28,895 nt of DNA from Bordetella parapertussis (lineage in GTDB: Bacteria > Pseudomonadota > Gammaproteobacteria > Burkholderiales > Burkholderiaceae_B). Below the pieces are notes generated by a model. That model did no database searches and was not told the DNA's origin. It saw only the letters and a program-made list of their open reading frames with translations. Positions 1 to 7,460 of the stretch are shown piece by piece. The stretch is from contig CAMCYB010000022.1 in the NCBI GenBank assembly GCA_945883615.1, forward strand, positions 1 to 28,895. The letters run 5' to 3'. The translations under genes and the position numbers were made by a program. Each line of letters starts with the position of its first letter. Within the stretch, counting starts at the first letter, position 1.

Positions 1-1
1 T

Positions 2-133
2 CAGCTTTGGAAGGTTCACGAGGCTCATCTGCTCGATGAGCGCACTGGCCAGACGCACGTGATGCAAATGAATGCGCGCGAACTGGGAAATTCAGAACTG
101 ATTGATCTTCTGGAGCCCGTTTGTACGCACTAA
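2..133 (+). CDS. 3' end of an unrecognised gene (5' end outside window)
   Basis: An open frame enters from the left edge and stops at TAA 131-133, giving about 43 residues that end in LLEPVCTH. The fragment is hydrophilic, with many charged residues and no membrane segment. I do not recognise the family. Its last 13 bases overlap the open frame of the EamA remnant that follows. The end of this gene may therefore have been created by the same rearrangement that removed the front of that permease gene. It could also be a chance open frame. Confidence 0.35.
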   Translation, partial: QLWKVHEAHLLDERTGQTHVMQMNARELGNSELIDLLEPVCTH

Positions 134-420
134 ATGGCAGAAGTCAGGATGATCGTTGGCGTTGGCCTGTTATGAGTGAATGGCTTGCGATCATTTATGC
201 GGGCGTGGTGACGTTTTCTTTTGGTTATGTGGCTTGGTTTCGTGTTGCTCGTAAGCTTCCACCCGTGGTCAGTAGCCTGTCAATTATGTTGGTACCCGTG
301 GTGGGTTTATTTGCTGGAAGCCTTTTTATGGGCGAGACGCTAAGCAGTTTTGATTATGTTGCATTGGTATTTATTTTGCTTGCTATGGCGACTGTCATTC
401 GCCCCGCCCCCCGACATTAA
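121..420 (+). pseudogene. C-terminal remnant of an EamA/DMT-family permease
   Basis: The 99-residue frame contains about three hydrophobic segments. It matches the end of EamA (DMT superfamily) permeases: a segment beginning SEWLAIIYAGVVTF, the phrase RKLPPVVSSLSIMLVPVVG, then the GE-containing turn (MGETLS) and a last helix. A full EamA protein has about 290-300 residues and ten helices, so roughly the first two thirds are missing. The same frame has stops at 37-39 and 97-99, so there is no intact N-terminus upstream. TTG 121 (with GGAG a few bases before it) or ATG 172 could start translation of the stub. I infer a decayed gene; a short functional membrane protein is less likely. A complete permease of the same family lies nearby on the other strand (875-1738). 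Confidence 0.6.
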
Positions 421-708
421 TTAAACGCCGTCTACAACCACCATATTGAAATCAGCCGCACCCATGCGGTGCTGACGTGCAGCTTGGTATTCAACTGAGT
501 TATAAAATTTCTTAGCTTGCTCGCGTGTGTCAAAGACATTAACTACCACGCGAGTGAAAGGCAAAGCACCTTCTAAAACTTCGGGGTTACCGCCTCGAAC
601 AATAAATTTGCCACCGTATTGCTCATTTGCAACCGATGCAAGCGCAGAGTAATTGGCATAGTTTTCAGGTTTACTCACGTTGACCATTGTGATGATGTAA
701 GCGCTCAT
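421..708 (-). CDS. DUF1330 family small protein
   Basis: This is a 95-residue cytosolic protein of the DUF1330 family, which has a dimeric alpha/beta-barrel (ferredoxin-like) fold. The family pattern is visible: an N-terminal beta strand (MSAYIITMVNV), the GGKFIVRGG turn near residue 35, and a C-terminal region with the aromatic-rich phrase AKKFYNSVEYQAAR. The start at ATG 708 is chosen because AGGAA lies about eight bases upstream and the protein then has the usual family length; a longer open frame reaches 834 but adds unrelated sequence. The biochemical role of the family is not established. Its stop abuts the end of the EamA remnant, so the two are convergent. Confidence 0.85.
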   Translation of the reverse strand: MSAYIITMVNVSKPENYANYSALASVANEQYGGKFIVRGGNPEVLEGALPFTRVVVNVFDTREQAKKFYNSVEYQAARQHRMGAADFNMVVVDGV

Positions 709-874
709 GTCTAATATTCCTATTGTTAAGTTAAAAGAAATTCGATTAAGTGTGTTGTAACCATATAAATTTACTGGTTTACATTCCCAGACAATCATAT
801 TGAGGGAAACAATTGAGTTGCAATGAATACCCAAACAATCGATACAAGGAATAGATTTGCATTGACTTCACAAA

Positions 875-1738
875 TTATCGTCGTGCGCGTGTTACCAAGT
901 AAACCCCAGCCACTGTTACGGCCGTACCCACCATAATCATTGGCGTTAATAATTCATCGAATAATACCCACGCCATCATTGCTGTCGTCGGTGGGGTTAA
1001 ATAAAGCAAACTGCTCACTTGCGTGGCGGCACCATTACGCAACAAAACAAACCAGAGCGTCATGGCGCCTAAAGAGATCGGCCCAATACTCCAGAGCAAA
1101 GCCCCCACCATAGGTATAGACCACTGCACTTGCATCGGTTCAAACAAAAGCATCAAAACAACTGAGGCTACACCGCTGGCGCCATATTGAATCAAAGTAC
1201 CGGCTCTTAAATCAAAAACTGGGCAAAACTTTTTTTGATAAAGCGTACCTGCCGTAAAAGCAAGTAAAGACATTAAGGTAAAACCCAAGGTAAATAATGT
1301 AACCCCTGCAACCGAAATTTTGTCTGACAACACGATGCCAACACCCATCAAACCCAATGCTAAACCAAGCCATTGACGGGCTGACACTTTTTCTGAAATA
1401 CCGGCTGCAAAAATAGCCGTTAAGACCGGTTGCAACCCAATTATTAAAGATGCCAAGCCAGCGGGCATTCCATGCTTAATGGCAACCCAAATGCCGCTTA
1501 AATAGGCAAACTGCATAAATAAACCGGCAACCACAATGTGTGACGTTTGCGTCGGTGTGGGCCAAACCGACTTAAAGATCAACACAGCAGGAATAAGTAT
1601 GAGCAACACACCCGCAAATCGCATCGATAGAAAGGTCATGGGGTCGGTATAGGGCATGCCGTATTTGGCAATAATAAAACCCGTGCTCCATAACAAAATG
1701 AATATAGGGCCTATCAACATCTGATTTTTTACAGACAC
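875..1738 (-). CDS. EamA/DMT-family transporter
   Basis: This is an inner-membrane permease of the drug/metabolite transporter superfamily with about ten helices in two EamA repeats. Features seen are the N-terminal helix with the LLWSTGFIIAKYG signature, the mid-protein phrase GLASLIIGLQPVLTAIFA ending repeat 1, and near the C-terminus LYLTPPTTAMMAWVLFDE with its conserved GE/DE-type turn before the last helix. Substrates of this family vary (amino acids, metabolites) and cannot be read from sequence. I place the start at GTG 1738, because GGAAAGG lies just upstream of it. An alternative GTG at 1762 would add eight residues and has no good ribosome site. About 245 bases separate it from the next gene, so it is probably transcribed alone. 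Confidence 0.85.
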   Translation of the reverse strand: MSVKNQMLIGPIFILLWSTGFIIAKYGMPYTDPMTFLSMRFAGVLLILIPAVLIFKSVWPTPTQTSHIVVAGLFMQFAYLSGIWVAIKHGMPAGLASLIIGLQPVLTAIFAAGISEKVSARQWLGLALGLMGVGIVLSDKISVAGVTLFTLGFTLMSLLAFTAGTLYQKKFCPVFDLRAGTLIQYGASGVASVVLMLLFEPMQVQWSIPMVGALLWSIGPISLGAMTLWFVLLRNGAATQVSSLLYLTPPTTAMMAWVLFDELLTPMIMVGTAVTVAGVYLVTRARR

Positions 1739-1984
1739 GCTACCTTTCCAAATATGATGCACGAATGATGCATGAATGATTAATTATGGCTTGAATTGTA
1801 GATTGCTTTGAGATCTAATTTAGAATGATTTTTATTCAAGTTATTTAAACGAAGATTTTTTTATTAATATCAAATCAACTTCATATCATCCGACTAGCTT
1901 GCTCAAGTTATCGACGCATGTTCATTTAACATACTAAAATAACGCACGAACCTATGGTGGTTCATGATTGCAATAGGAAATGAA

Positions 1985-2290
1985 ATGAAATCAACACGTC
2001 GACAGTTTATGATGACTTCAGCCGCAGGTTTAGCATCGCTCGGCTTAGCCTCAACAGCTCAAGCTCAAGCAATGGTCGCTGAAACAGATGCGCAAGCAAT
2101 TGCCTTGGGCTATTATGCAGACACAACAAAAGTTGACACTGCTAAATTTCCTAAACATAAAGCTGACCAGTTGTGCAGCAATTGTGCTTTGTATACGGCT
2201 AAAACTGCTGATGCCGGCGCCTGTAGCATCTTCCCTGGCAAGCTCGTAGCGGGCCCAGGTTGGTGCAACTTGTGGGTCAAAAAAGCCTAA
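1985..2290 (+). CDS. High-potential iron-sulfur protein (HiPIP), Tat-exported
   Basis: This is a small periplasmic electron carrier holding one [4Fe-4S](3+/2+) cluster. HiPIPs typically pass electrons between the bc1 complex and terminal oxidases or reaction centres. The 101-residue precursor begins with a Tat signal (STRRQFM twin-arginine motif at residues 3-9, a hydrophobic stretch, then ASTAQAQA before the mature part). Four cysteines at about residues 64, 67, 80 and 94 give the HiPIP spacing C-x2-C-x12-C-x13-C, and the GPGWCNLW ending is typical. ATG 1985 is preferred over ATG 1964 because AGGAAA lies six bases before it and it puts the Tat motif close to the N-terminus. It stands alone and is followed by a strong terminator. 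Confidence 0.95.
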   Translation: MKSTRRQFMMTSAAGLASLGLASTAQAQAMVAETDAQAIALGYYADTTKVDTAKFPKHKADQLCSNCALYTAKTADAGACSIFPGKLVAGPGWCNLWVKKA

Positions 2291-2318
2291 TTAGTTTTTT
2301 GTTTTAAAACCTGCATTT

Positions 2319-2350
2319 AAAAGAGCCACGGTTTTTACCGTGGCTCTTTT
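2319..2350 (+). terminator. Intrinsic terminator after the HiPIP gene
   Basis: There is a perfect inverted repeat of 13 bases, AAAAGAGCCACGG / CCGTGGCTCTTTT, with a six-base loop. The right arm ends in a T run. It lies 28 bases after the HiPIP stop. The matching A run on the left arm means it could also work on the opposite strand. Confidence 0.88.
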
Positions 2351-2480
2351 CCTTCAAAATTTAAAACCAAACGCAAAACCCATACTGCATGTCACAATAT
2401 AGTCAAGGTAACGCAGTCACGATATGACTTTTCAGACGCATTAAAAAAAAGAGATTTGGCTTAAAGGAATTCAATCCGTA

Positions 2481-4193
2481 ATGGGGCTTTTTTCAATACC
2501 AGCACAAGAGTGGTTAAAGTCATACAGTAAAGAAACGCTTGTCAAAGACTCGGTTGCTGCGCTGATTGTTACAGTCATGCTCATTCCACAAAGTCTAGCG
2601 TATGCCATGTTGGCGGGGTTGCCCCCTGAGGTTGGCCTGTATGCCAGTATGGCGCCTTTGGTTGCCTATGCGCTACTCGGCTCTAGTCGCGCGTTAGCTG
2701 TAGGCCCCGTCGCAGTTGTGTCATTGATGACAGCAACGGCCATTAATGACATTGCAACAACGGGTTCAATGGCTTACTGGCAAGCCGCGATTGCCTTAGC
2801 CTTTATTTCAGGCTGCATTTTGATTGTTCTTGGCCTATTACGGGCAGGCTTTTTAGCTAACTTTTTAAGCCATTCGGTGATTTCTGGGTTTATTTCAGCA
2901 GCCGGCATTTTGATTGCAGCGGGCCAGTTAAAGCACATCATGGGTGTGCAGGGCGGTGGCGAAAACTTACCTAGCATCATAATAAACCTTTTTCAAAAAG
3001 CCAATCAAACCCATTTACTGACCCTAATGGTCGGGGTGAGTGTCATCATTTTTTTATATTGGTCGCGCAAAAGCCTCAAGCACACTCTACTGAAACTGGG
3101 TTTTAAAGGTTTTGCCGCTGATTTACTATCGCGCGCTGGACCTGTCGCTGCCATTGTATTAACCACCACTTTAAGTTGGTATAACAACTGGGGCGCCACC
3201 GCCGCTTTGCGTATTGTGGGTGACATACCACAAGGTTTACCCCCGCTTACCTTGCCTTCGTTTGACCCTCATTTATGGGAAATACTTTTTATACCTGCTT
3301 TACTTATTAGTATTGTGGGGTTTGTGGAATCGGTCTCTGTCGGGCAAACTTTAGCCGCAAAGCGGCGACAACGCATTATTCCTAATCAAGAACTGATTGC
3401 ATTAGGTGCGAGTAATGTCGCAGCATCGTTTACGGGCGGCTTTCCTGTTACAGGCGGCTTCGCCCGCTCAGTCGTTAATTTTGATGCGGGTGCACAAACC
3501 CCGGCAGCAGGTGTCTTAACCGCTGTCGGCATTGGAATAGCGTGTTTATTGCTCACACCCGCACTGTACTTTCTACCGCAAGCCACGCTGTCAGCTACTA
3601 TTATCGTGGCGGTTCTTTCTTTGGTTGATTTCAATATTCTGAAACAGACCTGGAAATATTCAAAATCAGACTTTGCTGCCACAGCACTTACTTTAGCAGC
3701 CACTTTAGTATATGGCGTTGAAATTGGGCTGATGGCCGGCGTAAGTGCCTCAATCGTGCTGTTTCTCTACCAGACGAGCCAACCTCACATAGCAGTCGTG
3801 GGCCAAGTTTCGGGCACTGAGCACTTTAGAAATGTACTCAGGCATGACGTCATCTGTGAACCACAACTACTCAGCCTAAGGGTCGATGAAAGCTTATATT
3901 TTGCAAATGCCCGTCAACTTGAAGACCGTATTAACCTAGAAGTTGCTCAAAGACCTTTACTGATACACGTTATTTTGCAATGCTCGGCTGTTAACAGTAT
4001 TGACGCCAGCGCCCTTGAAAGTCTAGAGGCAATTGACCACCGACTATACAATGCAGGTATTACCTTACATTTTTCTGAAATCAAAGGGCCAGTGATGGAT
4101 CGGCTTAAAAAAACTCCTTTTTATAGTCATTTAAAAGGTCAAATATTTTTAAGTCATTTTCAAGCAGTTGAAGCCCTAAGAAAGATGATTTAA
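2481..4193 (+). CDS. SulP family inorganic anion transporter with STAS domain
   Basis: This is an inner-membrane permease of the SulP/SLC26 family, which carries sulfate, bicarbonate or related anions. The 570 residues begin with the sulfate-transporter signature region (MLIPQSLAYAMLAGLPPEVGLY at about 37-58) and continue with some ten to twelve hydrophobic segments. Residues from about 440 to 560 form a cytosolic STAS domain, with the AVNSIDASALESLE segment where anti-sigma-antagonist-like domains carry their conserved D-x-[ST/A] loop. Length is normal for the family. AAGGAA lies 11 bases before the ATG. The downstream genes start more than 160 bases later and need not be co-transcribed. Sulfate versus bicarbonate cannot be decided from sequence; no carbonic anhydrase or sulfur-assimilation gene is adjacent. 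Confidence 0.92.
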   Translation: MGLFSIPAQEWLKSYSKETLVKDSVAALIVTVMLIPQSLAYAMLAGLPPEVGLYASMAPLVAYALLGSSRALAVGPVAVVSLMTATAINDIATTGSMAYWQAAIALAFISGCILIVLGLLRAGFLANFLSHSVISGFISAAGILIAAGQLKHIMGVQGGGENLPSIIINLFQKANQTHLLTLMVGVSVIIFLYWSRKSLKHTLLKLGFKGFAADLLSRAGPVAAIVLTTTLSWYNNWGATAALRIVGDIPQGLPPLTLPSFDPHLWEILFIPALLISIVGFVESVSVGQTLAAKRRQRIIPNQELIALGASNVAASFTGGFPVTGGFARSVVNFDAGAQTPAAGVLTAVGIGIACLLLTPALYFLPQATLSATIIVAVLSLVDFNILKQTWKYSKSDFAATALTLAATLVYGVEIGLMAGVSASIVLFLYQTSQPHIAVVGQVSGTEHFRNVLRHDVICEPQLLSLRVDESLYFANARQLEDRINLEVAQRPLLIHVILQCSAVNSIDASALESLEAIDHRLYNAGITLHFSEIKGPVMDRLKKTPFYSHLKGQIFLSHFQAVEALRKMI

Positions 4194-4355
4194 CAGAACA
4201 AGACTTTAATACTATTATTTTTTATACGACTACTTTTTATACGATCACTTCAAATTCTTTCACATTTAATTTTTAAAAATCGTTTGAAAATAAACAAACA
4301 CCTTATTTGTTAAGTAGGCTGTTTACGCTAAACTTAAGTTACTTCAGGAGGCTTT

Positions 4356-4730
4356 ATGAAAAAAACACTTTTAATTGCTAGCTTAACCCTTGTTGCGGCA
4401 TCTGTTACTCACGCTGAAACATCAGCAACCGTGACCTTGACTGGGCCTTACATTGCCATGTGTCAAAACAAAACCAGCGTCGCTGAACAAAACTTTTGCC
4501 ATGGTTTTGGCCAAGGCGTTTACGACATGTATTTAATGTCGCGTCACCCCAAAAAAGCGCCTGCGTATGTTTGCCCACCCACGCCAGGTCCTAAACGTGC
4601 AGAAGTTCTAGATGCATTTGTTGTCTGGGCTAATCAAAATACTCAATATGCAGACAAATCTGCTGCCGACACATTGATGCGTTACCTCGCTGAACGTTTT
4701 CCATGCAAAACCGCTAAAAAGGGTAGCTAA
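4356..4730 (+). CDS. Secreted Rap1a/Tai-like protein
   Basis: This is a 124-residue exported protein with a Sec signal peptide (MKK, then a hydrophobic stretch ending at about VTHA, residue 20). The mature part matches the Rap1a/Tai family pattern: a first Cys in a helix (YIAMCQN), the phrase FCHGFGQGVYDMY, a Cys-Pro segment (YVCPP), a helix with VVWANQN, and the ending YLAERFPC. The four cysteines probably form two disulfides, as in the Serratia Rap1a and Tai4 immunity proteins that block type VI amidase effectors. No effector or T6SS gene is in view, so an immunity role is not supported here; many proteins of this family are orphans. The ribosome site AGGAGG is near perfect. Confidence 0.8.
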   Translation: MKKTLLIASLTLVAASVTHAETSATVTLTGPYIAMCQNKTSVAEQNFCHGFGQGVYDMYLMSRHPKKAPAYVCPPTPGPKRAEVLDAFVVWANQNTQYADKSAADTLMRYLAERFPCKTAKKGS

Positions 4731-4790
4731 AACGACTCACTTTCGTCAACATTATTTATTATTGTTCTTGGTATTAAAGGAATTCATATC

Positions 4791-5021
4791 ATGAAAAAAA
4801 TACTTTTAGCACTACCGCTAGCGGCTGCATTAACTTTAGGCGGCTGTTCAAATATGTCAACCGCCCAACAGCGTGAATTATCAGGTGGCGCTATTGGCGC
4901 TGGCGCAGGGGCTGCGATTACTGCCATTGCTGGTGGAAACCCAATTTGGGGTGCCATCGGTGGCGCTGCAGTGGGCACCTTAGGCGGTTATTTATATAAT
5001 AAAAGCGCCACCAGCAACTAA
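4791..5021 (+). CDS. Small glycine-zipper lipoprotein
   Basis: This is a 76-residue predicted outer-membrane or inner-membrane lipoprotein. The N-terminus is a lipoprotein signal peptide ending in the lipobox LGGC (acylated Cys at about residue 19). The mature part is almost entirely a glycine-zipper stretch (GGAIGAGAGAAITAIAGG, then WGAIGGAAVGTLGGYLY) of the YMGG-like or OmpA-like type, which packs helices in membranes. It resembles small Gly-zipper lipoproteins of unknown function common in proteobacteria. AAAGGAA lies 9 bases upstream of the ATG. It is 60 bases after the Rap1a-like gene and may be co-transcribed with it. It runs convergent to the acyltransferase gene, with only 12 bases between the stops. 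Confidence 0.85.
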   Translation: MKKILLALPLAAALTLGGCSNMSTAQQRELSGGAIGAGAGAAITAIAGGNPIWGAIGGAAVGTLGGYLYNKSATSN

Positions 5022-5033
5022 AGTTTTTTGGGT

Positions 5034-6185
5034 TTACTCACTCAGTTGAGTTGATGTAACCGGCCGTTGGTTCTTCCAACGCCGGTGTACCCACCACCAT
5101 TGCTCTGGGTGAGCCAAAACCAATTGTTCTAATGCCTCGTTATATTGAGCCGTATTGAGCCTTATTTCTTGACCCACGTCATCATGTTCTATAGGTTTGA
5201 GAGGGGGCCAAAACTTTAAAACATGTGTACCGTCGGGCTCTCGCCACGATGCAGCAGGCATCACGGGCGAGTCAGTTGCCATAGCAATCACAGCCATACT
5301 TTTATGTGTGCCTGCAGGCACATCAAAAAAAGGGATCTCAATACCTTCAGGGCGACGTGCATACTGGTCAAAGGGAAACACAATCGCATCACCTTTTTCT
5401 AAAATAGTCACAATTTCATCAAGCGAACCACGCCTACCCACCACACCAAAGCCAGCTTGGTTAAACCGTTTGGTTAGAAAATCGCTGAGCCACTTAGGCT
5501 TAATTGGACGGCGTAAAAAATGAATGCGCCCTTTTACTTGAGGAAAATGCTCAATGCCCGATACGGTTGACACTTCAAAATTACCAAAATGCCCCGTTAA
5601 AATAATAATGCCTTTTTCAGCAAAAAACGCCTGCGTTAACTCAGGCACGCCGTCAACACGAACGCGTTGTGCTCGCGCTTTTAAAGACATAAATCTAAAG
5701 CTGATTAACTCACCCAACAACGTTGCTAAATGCGTGTAATGCGCTTTTGCCAATTGTTCGACTTGCGATGCTGACACGCGGGCACCATAGGCACGTTTTA
5801 TGTTGTCAACAATCACACCCCTTCTATAGGGTAAGAAGTGATAAACAAAACGACCCACCATTGAGGTAGGCAGTTTCATAGGCAGCGCTGAAACGTTAAT
5901 TTGTATGGTTGATTTATTCTTTACAAAACCAACCACGAGTTCAGACCATAAATACCGATTTACAATCTTAAGTGCTCGCTCACTTAACTTGAGCTGTTGG
6001 GCATTCGTATCGGTTATTGATAAAAGCGCAACATCGGCAATAAAATCTTGTGCGGTAAAGGTTTGAACAATCGTGTCAAATTTCAGTAACTGCTGGCAAG
6101 CAGTGAACACTGCTTTAATTAATACCTCAAGCGAAACTGCCTCATCATGAATGCTTACTGATATGACCGCTTGGGCTTCGTTCAT
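5034..6185 (-). CDS. LpxL/HtrB-like lysophospholipid acyltransferase with N-terminal extension
   Basis: This is a membrane-associated acyltransferase of the lipid A biosynthesis (LpxL/LpxM/HtrB) family, which moves acyl chains from ACP to a lipid. The catalytic HX4E motif is H199-F-G-N-F-E204 in the phrase LTGHFGNFE. Later family features follow: the FLRRPIKP segment, FPFDQYARRPEGI, and the C-terminal PEQWWWVHRRWK. The canonical domain starts at about residue 103 (MKLPTSMVGRF), so about 100 residues at the N-terminus are extra and unassigned. The start ATG overlaps the stop of the preceding gene by one base (TAATG), which argues that the extension is translated. It is last in the fatty-acid cluster, the position of lpxXL in rhizobia, and probably acylates a lipid with the product of that cluster. 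Confidence 0.88.
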   Translation of the reverse strand: MNEAQAVISVSIHDEAVSLEVLIKAVFTACQQLLKFDTIVQTFTAQDFIADVALLSITDTNAQQLKLSERALKIVNRYLWSELVVGFVKNKSTIQINVSALPMKLPTSMVGRFVYHFLPYRRGVIVDNIKRAYGARVSASQVEQLAKAHYTHLATLLGELISFRFMSLKARAQRVRVDGVPELTQAFFAEKGIIILTGHFGNFEVSTVSGIEHFPQVKGRIHFLRRPIKPKWLSDFLTKRFNQAGFGVVGRRGSLDEIVTILEKGDAIVFPFDQYARRPEGIEIPFFDVPAGTHKSMAVIAMATDSPVMPAASWREPDGTHVLKFWPPLKPIEHDDVGQEIRLNTAQYNEALEQLVLAHPEQWWWVHRRWKNQRPVTSTQLSE

Positions 6186-7459
6186 TAGCGAAACGCGCGC
6201 AAAATCACCGCTGCATTCGTACCCGCAAAACCACGTGCCAAAATCAAAACAACGTCAGAGGTGGGTTGGCGGTTTTTAGACGAAACGTTGAGCCCCGCGC
6301 AACTCGGTGCGAGCTGTTCAAGGTTGGCTATACCTGGCACAATGTTTTGTCGAGCACACTCTAAACCAAACGTGATGTCAATCATGCCTGCTGCACCAAG
6401 CAAATGACCCACGGCCCATTTGCTTGATGTGACAGGCGGCATCGACTGACCAAAAATATGTCGTAACGCAACAGCTTCAGACTCATCGGAACTGGGCGTT
6501 GCATTACCATGCGCCACAATCATACCGATATCACTCGGCTTTAAGCCCGCATCTTTCAATGCCAGCTCGATAGCACGTATTTCACCATCACCATCGGGGC
6601 GCACATCAAACAGTGACTCGCCTTCTACCGCATCACCGCCACCTAAATACTCACCTAAGGCCACCGCACCGCGCTCATGTGCAGAGGCTTGAGATTCAAG
6701 TACAAGCGCACCAGCCCCCTCGCCTAGTATGCAGCCCTGGTGTTGTACATCAAAAGGTCTTAACGCTTCAGAAGCTAACAACCCAACTTGATACAAATAA
6801 AGTAGAGTCTGTGGTTCGATTGGTGCATCGTGCGCAATCGAGACCACCCGATCAGCTTGTTTTTCACGAATAGCCCAAGCGCCCTCAATAACGGCCAAAG
6901 GGCCGCTTGTGGTGTGATGGGTAATACAACCATTCACACCTTTAAGCTGATTGCGTATGCTGACATGACACAAAACATTGTTGGGTAATGAGCGCAACAA
7001 CCACATGGGGTTAACCATATTAGGCAGCTCTCTGCCAAAAGCATTTAAACTGTCACCCGTTTCAGCCATAAGCGGAAAGTAGTCATAATTGACTTCAAAC
7101 GCACCGCCACCTGAACCCACATAACACCCCGTTTGATCTGCGTAATGAAGTGCGTCAGTTTCTGAAAGCGTTTGGCGCCACGCATTTAGGCCTGCTTGCG
7201 AAATCGCCTGTTCACCCGCGTAAATACCGAATACGTCAGAGCGCCGCACGAGTTTAAGTAATTTACGATCACCCAAAAGCTTGCCACCGTTATAGTCAGG
7301 AACCTCAGCGGCCACTTGGCAGGGTGAGCTTGATGCGTCCCAGTTTTGTATAGGACCAATGGCTGACTCACCTTTTACTAAGTGCGCCACAATTTCAGCG
7401 GGCGATTGACCTGCACCACATATCGCTCCAACACCCGTAATAAGAATTTTATTTGTCAT
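6185..7459 (-). CDS. Ketosynthase-like protein without catalytic Cys (KS-beta / chain-length-factor type)
   Basis: This is a 424-residue thiolase-fold protein of the beta-ketoacyl-ACP synthase family. The two histidines and the lysine of the KS active site are present (AHGNATP with H317; SSKWAVGHLLG with K347 and H352). At the nucleophile position, where active enzymes read TACAS, this protein reads HHTTS, with Thr183 in place of Cys. It therefore probably cannot form the acyl-enzyme. Type II polyketide chain-length factors also lack the Cys and pair with an active KS; the same is likely here, since the active KS gene lies one base upstream. A structural role in a KS/KS-beta heterodimer that sets chain length is my inference. 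Alternatively it could act as a decarboxylase that supplies starter units. Confidence 0.88.
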   Translation of the reverse strand: MTNKILITGVGAICGAGQSPAEIVAHLVKGESAIGPIQNWDASSSPCQVAAEVPDYNGGKLLGDRKLLKLVRRSDVFGIYAGEQAISQAGLNAWRQTLSETDALHYADQTGCYVGSGGGAFEVNYDYFPLMAETGDSLNAFGRELPNMVNPMWLLRSLPNNVLCHVSIRNQLKGVNGCITHHTTSGPLAVIEGAWAIREKQADRVVSIAHDAPIEPQTLLYLYQVGLLASEALRPFDVQHQGCILGEGAGALVLESQASAHERGAVALGEYLGGGDAVEGESLFDVRPDGDGEIRAIELALKDAGLKPSDIGMIVAHGNATPSSDESEAVALRHIFGQSMPPVTSSKWAVGHLLGAAGMIDITFGLECARQNIVPGIANLEQLAPSCAGLNVSSKNRQPTSDVVLILARGFAGTNAAVILRAFR

Positions 7460-7460
7460 G

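Noticed and set aside
4219..4244. Short direct repeat TTTTTATACGA (twice) after the SulP gene
   Set aside because: Only two copies in AT-rich sequence with no symmetry, hairpin or gene relation; too little to call a functional element.
6613..6873. An antisense open frame rich in His, Arg and Leu within the KS-like gene
   Set aside because: It has no start context or family signature, and the opposite strand is a clear thiolase-fold gene.
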